A stretch of DNA of 10,036 bases, taken from positions 1-10,036 of the forward strand of contig WRMT01000097.1 of NCBI GenBank assembly GCA_009777005.1, given 5' to 3'. Of this stretch, positions 1-7,421 are shown piece after piece. Below the pieces are notes generated by a model. It saw nothing but the letters and a program-made list of their open reading frames with translations. It did not search any database and was not told the origin of the DNA. Position 1 is the stretch's first letter. Every line of letters begins with the position of its first letter. A program made the position numbers and the translations under genes. Source of the DNA: Methanobrevibacter sp. (GTDB lineage Archaea > Methanobacteriota > Methanobacteria > Methanobacteriales > Methanobacteriaceae).

Positions 1-116
1 GTAAAAATCTTTTGTACGTGTAAATATTCTATTAATTAATATTTGTATGAAATTTATACGTAAAATCTTCTGTAACGTGTGAATATTCTATTAATTAACA
101 TTTGTATAAAATTAAT
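1..116. repeat. Two imperfect tandem copies of a 59-bp repeat upstream of mtrE
   Basis: Copy 1 (about 1-58) and copy 2 (about 60-116) align with a one-base deletion and a one-base insertion that cancel. The best conserved part is a 17-base identical core, AATATTCTATTAATTAA, at 23-39 and 82-98, followed in both copies by an ATTTGTAT stretch (41-48 and 100-107). The array starts at the window edge, so more copies may lie upstream. No reading frame is apparent. Its place in the leader of a highly expressed operon suggests a regulatory role or a duplicated promoter, which is inference. Confidence 0.75.
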
Positions 117-155
117 TAAATTTGATAAAATAATAATCGGATTTTATTAGCTAAT

Positions 156-184
156 TAAAAAAATAATAGCTTGTATATATTATA
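156..184 (+). promoter_or_regulatory. Probable BRE/TATA promoter of the mtr operon
   Basis: TTGTATATATTATA at 171-184 resembles an archaeal TATA box and is preceded by a purine-rich stretch (about 156-168) that could act as the TFB recognition element. Transcription would start about 25 bases downstream, near 205, leaving a leader of roughly 65 bases before mtrE. The region is so AT-rich that alternatives exist, notably the TTGTATA box at 102-108 inside the second repeat copy. Read-through from genes upstream of the window is also possible. Confidence 0.4.
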
Positions 185-254
185 GAGATATTATTAATAA
201 TATTTTATTAATAAATAATATTTATTAATTAAAATAATCAATTTAATAAAAACT

Positions 255-262
255 AAGGAGGA
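255..262 (+). promoter_or_regulatory. Strong ribosome binding site of mtrE
   Basis: AAGGAGGA is a near-perfect Shine-Dalgarno sequence, nine bases before the ATG at 272. It fixes the mtrE start in an otherwise A/T-only leader and fits a highly expressed gene. Confidence 0.85.
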
Positions 263-271
263 AAAGAAAAT

Positions 272-1168
272 ATGGACCCTATAACATTAGGTGTTGTTGC
301 ATTGATGGGTGCGGCTGCAACTATAGCTGGTGCTGCAGAGGATTTAGAGTCTGACATAGGTTCAATGAGTAACCCAAACTCACAAGTTCAGTTAGCTCCT
401 CAGATGGGACATTTACACAGACTTATAAATAAGGCTGTTTCAGGTGAACCCGTAGCTTATGGTACTTGGTGTGGTATTGCAGGAGCTATTGCTTTTGTTT
501 TAATCAATCCAGCATTTAATTTTAATGTAATGCCTATAGTTGCAATAGCAATAGGTGCTACTGTAGCTGCTTTAGTTCATGCAGCTTATACTGTCACAGC
601 TCATATGGGACGGATTGTAAGTCAATCACAATTTGAACAGCCATTATTCATGGATGCTTTAACACAAGCCTTAGGACCTATTGTAGGTCATGGATTTATA
701 ACCACTTTTTGTATCGTAACTATAGCTTATTTGATGCATGTGGTTCTACCTGTTGGAAATCCTTTACATCATGATTTCCCATTACCGCTTCTTGCTGTTT
801 TATGGGGAATAGCTATTGGGGCTATTGGTTCTTCAACTGGAGATGTTCATTATGGTTCAGAGAAAGAATACCAACAATACCCATTTGGTGGAGGTATTCC
901 TGTTGCTATCCATGGTGATATTGTAACTAAAGCTGAAGTTGGTGCAAGAAACTCAATAGATGTTGTTAACTTCTGTGCAAAATTTGGCGGACCTTTAACT
1001 GGTTTTTGTTTTGGTGCTGTTGTATTTTTAAGTTTCTGGATTACTGTTGTATTTGGAACTACTGGTGGACTAATAGCAGGTTTTGTCATCATTATATTAT
1101 TGATAGTAATGAATGAAAGACTTGAAAACTTTGCCAGAACAAAATATGGACCATATAAGGAAGATTAA
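272..1168 (+). CDS. mtrE: Tetrahydromethanopterin S-methyltransferase subunit E
   Basis: Integral membrane subunit of the Na+-translocating methyltransferase that moves the methyl group from methyl-tetrahydromethanopterin to coenzyme M; with MtrC and MtrD it forms the main membrane part. The 298-residue length fits the family. About six to seven hydrophobic stretches are visible (near residues 1-22, 64-80, 86-108, 139-160, 171-188 and 244-280, the last long enough for two helices). A polar loop (about 189-240) carries D191 just after a membrane segment, followed by HYGSEKEYQQYPFGGG; from memory, a membrane-embedded Asp of MtrE has been proposed for Na+ coupling, and D191 is the likely equivalent. 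It is the first gene of the operon. Its stop overlaps the mtrD ribosome binding site (AAGGAGGT, 1167-1174), implying coupled translation. Like MtrD it begins MDPIT. Assignment is firm from sequence and operon order. Confidence 0.97.
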   Translation: MDPITLGVVALMGAAATIAGAAEDLESDIGSMSNPNSQVQLAPQMGHLHRLINKAVSGEPVAYGTWCGIAGAIAFVLINPAFNFNVMPIVAIAIGATVAALVHAAYTVTAHMGRIVSQSQFEQPLFMDALTQALGPIVGHGFITTFCIVTIAYLMHVVLPVGNPLHHDFPLPLLAVLWGIAIGAIGSSTGDVHYGSEKEYQQYPFGGGIPVAIHGDIVTKAEVGARNSIDVVNFCAKFGGPLTGFCFGAVVFLSFWITVVFGTTGGLIAGFVIIILLIVMNERLENFARTKYGPYKED

Positions 1169-1182
1169 GGAGGTTTCGTTTT

Positions 1183-1886
1183 ATGGATCCAATAACTTTA
1201 TTAATATTAATTATAGTTGGTGGAGTTCTTATTGGTGGAGGTGTACACTTCATACCCGTAGGAGGAGCTCCTGCAGCTATGGCAACAGCTACAGGTGTAG
1301 GAACTGGAACAGCAATGCTTGCAGCAGGTGCTGGACTAACTGGTTTGATTACTGCAGCAACTATGACTGGACAACCAGTATACATGATTGCAATAGCTGG
1401 AGCAGTTGGTGCAATGATGATGATGGGAATCACTATGCTTGTTGCTAATATAATTTATGTTTATGGTGTTGGTGTTGTACCTGCTTCTGCAAAAACTGAA
1501 GTTGACCCTATAACTGGAAGAAATCAAGAAAAATATGTAACTTCTGGTACAGAAGGTCATGGTCTTCCAACAGTTTGTTTTGTTAGTGGTATCATCGGTG
1601 GTTTACTCGGTGGTGCTGGTGGTGGAGTTGTTTACTATGGTATCAGTGTTGCAATGACTGAAGGTTCCTTTGTAACTGACCCAGCTATAACTGTAGGACT
1701 TGCTGCAATTTTAGCTGTTGGTGTATTCTTTATTAATTCAGTAATAGCTTCATATAATATTGGTGGTACTATTGAAGGATTCCACGATCCTAAATTCAAA
1801 AGAATTGGAACTGGAATAATTTCTTGTGCTATTGCTTCTGCAGTGTTAGGATTATTCGCTATTCTTTTAACTGGAGGTGTTGTATA

Positions 1887-1887
<1 letters not shown>
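1183..1887 (+). CDS. mtrD: Tetrahydromethanopterin S-methyltransferase subunit D
   Basis: Integral membrane subunit of Mtr, 234 residues, very rich in Gly, Ala, Ile and Val. Hydrophobic segments lie near residues 5-25, 40-60, 66-99, 129-153, 168-190 and 208-231. One polar loop (about 103-127, DPITGRNQEKYVTSGTEGHG) and a short charged turn (FHDPKFKR, 200-207) break the membrane pattern. It is thought to form part of the sodium path together with MtrC and MtrE (family knowledge; no catalytic motif is visible). The ATG at 1183 sits nine bases after AAGGAGGT, which overlaps the mtrE stop. The stop codon TAA (1885-1887) shares its last base with the mtrC ATG, so the two are translationally coupled. 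Antisense and alternate-frame open stretches over this gene reflect its repetitive Gly/Ala codons. Confidence 0.96.
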
Positions 1888-2747
<860 letters not shown>

Positions 2748-2758
2748 GGGGCAAAAAT

Positions 2759-3085
2759 ATGGAAATGTTACCGTTAGTTAAAATAGTTCCTGAGTATAAT
2801 TTGACTCTTGATCCCTCTACTGGTATGCTTGGAGCAGCTCTAGGAAGGGAAGTTATTGTACTCTCAATGGATGATGTAAACAATGGAATAGACGAATTAG
2901 AAGCTGCGGCTGATGATTTAATCAGTTCATTAGACCCTAGTACTGTTTCTGAAGGAGCGTATCCTGGAAGAGAAGGTGCTTATGTTACTGCAGGTATGCT
3001 TACAAACATGACTTATGGATTCTTAATTGGATTGTTTGTTTTAATTGCTGCTATTCCTTTATTAAGATCACTGGGGGTTTTATAG
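2759..3085 (+). CDS. mtrB: Tetrahydromethanopterin S-methyltransferase subunit B
   Basis: Small Mtr subunit of 108 residues with one C-terminal membrane helix (about 86-106). The N-terminal part (MEMLPLVKIVPEYNLTLDPS) is typical of MtrB, and residues 38-60 are acidic and helix-prone. Just before the membrane helix lies GREG (70-73), with AGML at 78-81 and YGFLIGL at 86-92, a pattern shared with MtrF (see findings). It probably helps tether the MtrA corrinoid domain to the membrane complex; that is family-level inference, since no catalytic residue is visible. The ATG at 2759 is eight bases after GGGGG (2747-2751), which overlaps the mtrC stop; a second Met two codons on is less likely. The stop is directly adjacent to the mtrA ATG. 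Confidence 0.94.
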   Translation: MEMLPLVKIVPEYNLTLDPSTGMLGAALGREVIVLSMDDVNNGIDELEAAADDLISSLDPSTVSEGAYPGREGAYVTAGMLTNMTYGFLIGLFVLIAAIPLLRSLGVL

Positions 3086-3811
3086 ATGGCAGATAAAAAA
3101 TCACCTGCAGATGGATGGCCGATAATTAATGGAGATTATATGGTTGGAGACCCTGAAAGTCCTGTTGCAGCTACAACACTAGGTTCTCATAATGAGGATG
3201 TTCCTGTTGGAGCTGGTGCAGCTATAGCTGGACCTTGTAAAACAGAAAACTTAGGTATTGAAAAGGTTGTAGCTAATATAATTTCAAATCCAAACATTAG
3301 ATTCTTAATATTATGTGGATCCGAAGTTCAAGGACACATTACAGGTCAAACCATTGAAGCATTACATGCAAACGGTGTAGATCCTGAAAAAAGGAAAATT
3401 ATTGATGCAACTGGAGCTATTCCTTTTGTTGAAAATGTTCCAGATGAAGGAATTGAAAGATTCCAATCTCAGGTTGAAATTGTCAGTATGATTGATGTTG
3501 AAGATGCTGGTGCAATTGAATCTAAAGTTAAAGAATGTGTTGAAAAAGACCCTGGTGCTTTTGAAGAAGAGGCTTTTATTATTTCTCTCGATGAAGGCGG
3601 TGCTGATGAAGATGATGGCGAAGAAATGCGCCCTGTAGCTCCTGAAACTGCTTTAATTGAGGCAAGAATGAGAAACATTCAGACACAAGTAAAAATGGTC
3701 GCTGCTGTACAAAAAAACTTTGCTGGTAACTATGCTGGCAAAGTTCAAGGTATAATGATTGGATTAATTTTTACATTGGTAATTGGTTCTCTATTACTAG
3801 GAATATTATAG
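3086..3811 (+). CDS. mtrA: Tetrahydromethanopterin S-methyltransferase subunit A (corrinoid-carrying)
   Basis: Carries the corrinoid cofactor whose cobalt accepts the methyl group from MtrH and passes it to coenzyme M; methylation and demethylation drive Na+ export. The protein has 241 residues. Residues 1 to about 170 form the cytoplasmic corrinoid domain. His84, in EVQGHITGQT, is at the exact position reported for the cobalt-ligating histidine of the Methanothermobacter protein. A very acidic linker (about 159-181, including ADEDDGEE) leads to an amphipathic stretch (about 190-218) and a single C-terminal membrane helix (about 220-241). The ATG directly follows the mtrB stop, with GGGGG (3073-3077) as its ribosome binding site inside mtrB. 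Cysteines 51, 77 and 151 are scattered and form no cluster motif. Assignment is firm. Confidence 0.97.
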   Translation: MADKKSPADGWPIINGDYMVGDPESPVAATTLGSHNEDVPVGAGAAIAGPCKTENLGIEKVVANIISNPNIRFLILCGSEVQGHITGQTIEALHANGVDPEKRKIIDATGAIPFVENVPDEGIERFQSQVEIVSMIDVEDAGAIESKVKECVEKDPGAFEEEAFIISLDEGGADEDDGEEMRPVAPETALIEARMRNIQTQVKMVAAVQKNFAGNYAGKVQGIMIGLIFTLVIGSLLLGIL

Positions 3812-3817
3812 GGAGGT
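3811..3817 (+). promoter_or_regulatory. Ribosome binding site that decides the mtrF start
   Basis: GGGAGGT overlaps the mtrA stop codon. It is seven bases before the ATG at 3825 but only one base before the in-frame ATG at 3819, so only the downstream ATG has a workable spacing. Confidence 0.8.
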
Positions 3818-3824
3818 TATGATT

Positions 3825-4025
3825 ATGGTTAAATTATCTAACAAGCCAAATGTCCGTGGTATTAAGAATGTTTCTGCTGATGTAAAATACAGATCTCAAC
3901 TAATTGGAAGAGAAGGAAGACTTTTTGCAGGATTACTTTCAACAAGAATTACTGGAATTGGATTAGGATTAGCTATTGCATTTGTATTAGTTGTCTTAAT
4001 ACCATATTTAGCAAAATTATTCTGA
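3825..4025 (+). CDS. mtrF: Tetrahydromethanopterin S-methyltransferase subunit F
   Basis: Small Mtr subunit of 66 residues: a basic N-terminal half (MVKLSNKPNVRGIKNV) and one membrane helix (about 43-65). GREG at 28-31, AGLL at 35-38 and GIGLGL at 44-49 match the corresponding stretch of MtrB, and the KNVSADVK segment (14-21) resembles RNIQTQVK in the MtrA tail (196-203). From family knowledge, the MtrF domain is fused to the C-terminus of MtrA in some methanogens, consistent with its place directly after mtrA. An ATG two codons upstream (3819) is in frame but too close to the ribosome binding site. Starting at 3825 also gives an N-terminus like that of other MtrF proteins. It is probably a structural membrane anchor, and no active-site residue is visible. 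Confidence 0.92.
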   Translation: MVKLSNKPNVRGIKNVSADVKYRSQLIGREGRLFAGLLSTRITGIGLGLAIAFVLVVLIPYLAKLF

Positions 4026-4036
4026 GGTGTTAATAA

Positions 4037-4276
4037 ATGTCTGAAGAAAATACAATACCTCGAGTACTTGTCTCTGCAGATGAATACAATAAAGCTAACC
4101 TAAGGTTAGATGAAATTGAAGAAAAAGTTGAATTCACTGTTGGCGAATATTACCAAAGATTAGGTCAACAAACAGGTAGAGATGTAGGTATTTTATATGG
4201 TATAATAATAGGTCTTGTAATAATGGTTGTAGTAATGAAGTTTGCTGCTACACAAGTTTTAGCAGGATTGCTCTAG
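4037..4276 (+). CDS. mtrG: Tetrahydromethanopterin S-methyltransferase subunit G
   Basis: Small Mtr subunit of 79 residues. The N-terminal half is charged and helix-prone (IPRVLVSADEYNKANLRLDE, residues 7-26), then GRDVGILYGIIIGL (47-60) leads into a single membrane helix (about 52-75). The GR(D/E) plus G-I-x-I-G-L pattern recurs in MtrB, MtrF and the MtrA tail. It is likely a structural subunit supporting the corrinoid and methyltransferase domains at the cytoplasmic face; this is inferred from the family. The ATG lies seven bases after GAGGTG (4024-4029), which overlaps the mtrF stop. The stop (TAG, 4274-4276) is followed at once by the mtrH ribosome binding site. Length and order fit a complete mtrG. 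Confidence 0.93.
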   Translation: MSEENTIPRVLVSADEYNKANLRLDEIEEKVEFTVGEYYQRLGQQTGRDVGILYGIIIGLVIMVVVMKFAATQVLAGLL

Positions 4277-4290
4277 TGGAGGTTTAACAA

Positions 4291-5223
4291 ATGTTTAGGT
4301 TTGATAAAGAACAAGTAGTATTGGATATAGCTGGAGTCGAAATCGGAGGTCAGCCAGGGGAATATCCAACTGTTTTAGCAGGAACCATCTTTTATGGTGG
4401 ACATAAGATTATTAGTGATGAAAAGGCAGGAGTATTTGATAAAGACGCTGCAGAAGAAAGAATTAAAAAAATGGAAGAGATGTCTGATGTTACTGGAAAC
4501 CCTTGTTTAGTACAAGTTTTCGGACAAACAGAAGAAGCTTTAGTTAAATACTTAGAGTTTGTTGGTGACATATCTGACCAGCCTTTCCTTATAGATTCTA
4601 CTTCTGGTGATGCAAGAGTAGCCGGAGCTCAATATGCTACTGAAGCTGGATTAGCTGAAAGAGCTATTTATAACTCTCTTAACATGGCTGCAGAACCTGA
4701 GGAAATTGAAGCTGTTAAAGCATCTGACTTGACTGCTTCTATTGTATTAGGTTTCAACCCAATGAATCCAACCGTTGATGGTAAAATGGATATGTGGGAA
4801 AATGGTGCTGATACAATTGACCAAGGTTTATTACCAATGTCTGAAGAGTGTGGAATTACTAAACCTTTAATGGATACAGCTGTTACACCTCTTGGTCAAG
4901 GTGCTGGAGTAGCTGTAAGAACTTCATTTGCTGTTAAAAGTAAATGGGGATTACCAGTAGGTTCTGGTATTCACAATGTTCCATCTGCATGGGACTGGTT
5001 AAGAGAATACAAAAAAGATCACAAAGAAGCATGGCCTGTTTGTGATATTGGTTCTAACTTAATCCAACAAATGGCTGGTGGAGACTTTGTTCTCTACGGT
5101 CCTATTGAAAATGCAAATCTTGCTTTCCCTGCTTGTGCTATGGCTGATGTATTCATTGCTGAAGCTGCAAAAGATATGGGAACTGAAGCTGTTGAAACAC
5201 ATCCAATGTTCAAATTGCTTTAA
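4291..5223 (+). CDS. mtrH: Tetrahydromethanopterin S-methyltransferase subunit H (methyl-transferring)
   Basis: Soluble, peripheral catalytic subunit that transfers the methyl group from methyl-tetrahydromethanopterin to the Co(I) corrinoid of MtrA. It has 310 residues and no membrane segment. It belongs to the TIM-barrel family of pterin-dependent methyltransferases. Visible features fitting the family are VLAGTIFYGGHKI near the N-terminus, FLIDSTSGDAR (99-109, with D102), AIYNSLN (125-131), VLGFNP (152-157), MDTAVTPLGQG (194-204) and DIGSNLIQQMAGGDF (252-266). Individual catalytic residues cannot be assigned by eye. The ATG at 4291 follows TGGAGGTT (4277-4284). It is the last gene of the operon and is followed by a hairpin and oligo-T terminator. 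Codon use looks the same as in the rest of the operon. Confidence 0.97.
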   Translation: MFRFDKEQVVLDIAGVEIGGQPGEYPTVLAGTIFYGGHKIISDEKAGVFDKDAAEERIKKMEEMSDVTGNPCLVQVFGQTEEALVKYLEFVGDISDQPFLIDSTSGDARVAGAQYATEAGLAERAIYNSLNMAAEPEEIEAVKASDLTASIVLGFNPMNPTVDGKMDMWENGADTIDQGLLPMSEECGITKPLMDTAVTPLGQGAGVAVRTSFAVKSKWGLPVGSGIHNVPSAWDWLREYKKDHKEAWPVCDIGSNLIQQMAGGDFVLYGPIENANLAFPACAMADVFIAEAAKDMGTEAVETHPMFKLL

Positions 5224-5246
5224 ATATTCAATAATTAAATTTGATT

Positions 5247-5285
5247 GATTAGATATTAATCTAATCTATTTCTTTATTTTTTTTT
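5247..5285 (+). terminator. Hairpin plus oligo-T terminator of the mtr operon
   Basis: A perfect 8-bp stem (GATTAGAT at 5247-5254 pairing with ATCTAATC at 5259-5266, loop ATTA) lies 24 bases after the mtrH stop and is followed by a T-rich tract ending in nine Ts (5277-5285). The oligo-T tract alone would suffice for an archaeal terminator; the stem is AT-rich and weak. Confidence 0.7.
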
Positions 5286-5404
5286 CAATATTCCTTGATT
5301 TTTAATCTTTTATTATAATACATAGCTTTTTTTCTAAGATTTTTTTTTCAATTAATAATTTAATATTCTCTAGCTATTTTTTTTAAAATTGGATTAGAAT
5401 AAAA

Positions 5405-5484
5405 TTACACTGTTGTTTTCATGTTAATTTTTCTCCTTTAAAAAAATTTGTGTAATATATTTCTTTATCATGATATATATTTCC
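5405..5484 (-). other. Orphan minus-strand gene start (TATA box, ribosome binding site, five-codon ORF)
   Basis: Read on the minus strand, GGAAATATATATC (about 5472-5484) looks like a BRE/TATA box. It is followed after a suitable distance by AAAGGAGA (5439-5432) and, nine bases later, by an ATG (5422-5420). The frame is ATG AAA ACA ACA GTG TAA and stops at 5405. The signals are well spaced, but the peptide is only MKTTV and the next frames also close quickly. It could be the surviving 5' end of a lost gene, a leader peptide, the start of a small RNA, or chance in AT-rich DNA. Confidence 0.3.
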
Positions 5485-5810
5485 TATTTGAATATCTTTT
5501 TTGATGAAAATATTTATTAGAGGTTAAATTTAGACTATCAATTAATAGAATAGCATTTCTTTTTTGTTTAATTTTTAAAAAAATTTATTGTAAAATTTTT
5601 GAAACTTTTCAATAAGTTTATATGTCTATTTTACATAGTATAGTTAAAAATAATCCAAAAATTATCATGATTTTTTCTATTTATCATATTGGAAAAAAGG
5701 TTTTAAAGCAATGATTTTTTTTAAAAATTTTTAATAATCCTTTATTAATTAATCTAACTAATTATAATTTATTTTTTTTAATAAAAATGATTATTAATCA
5801 CAATTTTAAT

Positions 5811-5844
5811 AATTAATATTAATAAAATTAATATTAATAAAATT
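5811..5844. repeat. Perfect 15-bp tandem duplication
   Basis: AATTAATATTAATAA occurs twice head to tail (5811-5825 and 5826-5840), followed by the first four bases of a third copy. It is a pure A/T sequence, most simply explained by replication slippage. Confidence 0.8.
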
Positions 5845-6109
5845 GATTTTAGAAAATTAATTAATTTTTTATAAATAACTTTATTCAAACTTTTCTTCAA
5901 AGACAATAAATTAGAAATTTTTAGATTTGGATAGACATTAGGATTGTTTTTTTATTTTTATCATATTAAATTTTGTATAATAATTAATTTTAATGTAATT
6001 TTCAATTTCTTTAATTTACAATTAAATAAGTATAAATTGTTTATTTCTCAAAAGGTCTTTTGTAAATTTGCAAAAAATCTTTTATAGAATAAAGGGAAAT
6101 ATTAAATTT

Positions 6110-6120
6110 AATTATATTTA
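6110..6120 (+). promoter_or_regulatory. Candidate TATA box of the exchanger gene
   Basis: AATTATATTTA at 6110-6120 lies about 60 bases before the exchanger ATG, preceded by purine-rich AAAGGGAAAT (6091-6100). A second box, TTTATATT (6150-6157), is too close unless the message is nearly leaderless, which conflicts with the ribosome binding site GAGGT at 6165-6169. The choice is uncertain in this AT-rich context. Confidence 0.3.
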
Positions 6121-6176
6121 TTTATCAACATATTTTTTTAATGAAATTATTTATATTTTGATTTGAGGTAGTTTTA

Positions 6177-7226
6177 ATGTTAGAAATTCTTGAAATAGCT
6201 GTATTATTTATTATAGCTTTGTTAATTGTCATAAAAGCTGCCGATATTTTTGTAGATAATGTATTAAAAGTTGGAACCGCACTAGGTGTATCTCAAGTTC
6301 TTTTAGGTATTACGGCAGTAGCTATGGGAACTTCTCTTCCTGAATATGGCTCTGCTCTTATTTCTTCTCTTTCCAGTACAGAAGGTATGGGTTTAGGTCT
6401 TGTTATTGGTTCTAATATATGGAATCTTGCTGGAATTTTAGGCATTTCTGCTGTTATCACTGGCTATATTGAAGCTGATGAGAAATTCATAAAAAGAGAT
6501 GGATTGATGGCAGTATTAGTAGGAGTTATTCTTTTTTGTATTATGTTTGCTGTTCTTTTGACAAGTTCAGATATTGTTTCAAAGATTGGCTCTGTGATAA
6601 TGATTGCAGTATTTTTTTATTATTTGAGAATTTTAATTAAAGATCAAAAAAAAGAGATTAGAGAATTTGAATCTATTAAAGAAAAAACAGCTAAAAATAA
6701 GGATACAATTGAAAAAATAGACGAAAACATTCCTGAAATTGAAGAAGTTATAGATAGGAATAAAAAAACACTTGATAAAAAAAATATTTTATATGTTATT
6801 CTAGCAATTATTAGTATAATTATTGGTTGTGAATTGTTAGTTCATAGTACTAGAGAGTTAGCTGCTGTTTTTGCCATTCCAGAAATGATGATGGGTCTTT
6901 TTTTATTAGCTATTACTACTAGTTTTCCTGAGCTAGTTATAGCAGTAACTTCAGCTAGGAAAGGGTTACATGGAATGGCTATTGGAAGTATTGTTGGAAC
7001 TGCTGCTTTTAATATATTAATTGGTATAGGTATTCCAGCATTTGTAGTTACTATGCCAGTCAACCCTCTTTCTCTTTACTTTGATGCTCCATATATGATT
7101 GCTGTCTATGCTTTGACAATAATTTTAGTTAAGTACAATGGTATGAAATTAACTCGACTCACAGGAATATTTCTTATTTCACTTTATATATTATATGTAG
7201 TTTTAAGAATATTTTTTATCACCTAA
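6177..7226 (+). CDS. Na+/Ca2+ exchanger family (CaCA) membrane transporter
   Basis: Membrane antiporter of the cation/Ca2+ exchanger superfamily, 349 residues, with two inverted homologous halves. The first alpha repeat contains GTSLPE (51-56) and GSNIWN (78-83). The second contains TTSFPE (247-252) and GTAAFN (274-279). E56 and E252 match the paired ion-binding glutamates known in the family. About ten hydrophobic segments are visible. A charged, Lys/Glu-rich cytoplasmic loop of about 50 residues (154-203) separates the halves and looks helical or coiled-coil. The likely role is Na+-driven export of Ca2+ or another cation; the true substrate cannot be read from sequence. GAGGT (6165-6169) precedes the ATG by seven bases. 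It follows the Na+-exporting Mtr operon but is 950 bases away behind a terminator, so it is transcribed separately. Confidence is high for the family and moderate for the ions. Confidence 0.88.
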   Translation: MLEILEIAVLFIIALLIVIKAADIFVDNVLKVGTALGVSQVLLGITAVAMGTSLPEYGSALISSLSSTEGMGLGLVIGSNIWNLAGILGISAVITGYIEADEKFIKRDGLMAVLVGVILFCIMFAVLLTSSDIVSKIGSVIMIAVFFYYLRILIKDQKKEIREFESIKEKTAKNKDTIEKIDENIPEIEEVIDRNKKTLDKKNILYVILAIISIIIGCELLVHSTRELAAVFAIPEMMMGLFLLAITTSFPELVIAVTSARKGLHGMAIGSIVGTAAFNILIGIGIPAFVVTMPVNPLSLYFDAPYMIAVYALTIILVKYNGMKLTRLTGIFLISLYILYVVLRIFFIT

Positions 7227-7361
7227 AAAAATCTTAATTCCAAATTTAATAATTTATTAGGGAAATTTTAAATTATGCATTTTTTTAAAAAAAATAATTT
7301 ATTAAATATTTTTTATTCAACCATGAATGTACTTTATTTTCATCTTTATTATTACTATCAT

Positions 7362-7392
7362 AAAAAAAGATTTAATATAAGAAATATATAAA
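7362..7392 (+). promoter_or_regulatory. Promoter region of the universal stress protein gene
   Basis: Two overlapping candidates are visible. TTTAATATAA (7371-7380) follows a purine run AAAAAAAGA (7362-7370) and would start transcription near 7400. AAATATATAAA (7382-7392) would start near 7412, inside the ribosome binding site. The first is more compatible with the GAGGT at 7412-7416. The gene therefore probably has its own promoter within the 183-base gap. Confidence 0.4.
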
Positions 7393-7421
7393 TTTACAAT
7401 AAATAAAACTTGAGGTTTTTA

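Larger units (their letters stand above)
5286..6176. other. Long AT-rich intergenic spacer without a supported gene
   Basis: About 890 bases of very AT-rich DNA with stops in all frames and no tRNA, rRNA or CRISPR pattern. What can be picked out: a minus-strand promoter/start arrangement near 5405-5484 that opens only five codons, a perfect palindrome TATCATGATA at 5466-5475, a 15-bp tandem duplication at 5811-5840, and promoter-like boxes near the 3' end that probably serve the exchanger gene. The spacer is long for a compact archaeal genome, so it could hold a decayed gene or a small RNA; neither is shown by the sequence. Confidence 0.6.

Noticed and set aside
1092..1560. Overlapping open frames on both strands across the mtrE/mtrD junction and the start of mtrD
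   Set aside because: They overlap conserved membrane-protein genes and have low-complexity Pro/Ile/Ala or Ser/Cys/Asn compositions typical of shadow frames over Gly/Ala-rich coding DNA.
1824..1886. 21-residue N-terminal extension of MtrC
   Set aside because: It lies inside mtrD in another frame, is Cys/Arg-rich, and has no ribosome binding site; the ATG at 1887 has one and matches the family N-terminus.
3469..3678. Minus-strand open frame inside mtrA
   Set aside because: Ser/Pro/Ala-rich shadow of the acidic mtrA linker, with no start signals.
5712..5735. Plus-strand seven-codon ORF (MIFFKNF) preceded by AAAGGT
   Set aside because: Weak ribosome binding site, poor spacing, no clear promoter, and Phe/Lys composition expected from random A/T sequence.
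5286..6176. tRNA or other structured RNA gene in the long spacer
   Set aside because: No GC-rich cloverleaf or other stable helix was found; RNA genes normally stand out by GC content in such AT-rich DNA.
6842..7063. Minus-strand open frame inside the exchanger gene
   Set aside because: It mirrors the second alpha repeat of a clear gene and has no supporting context.
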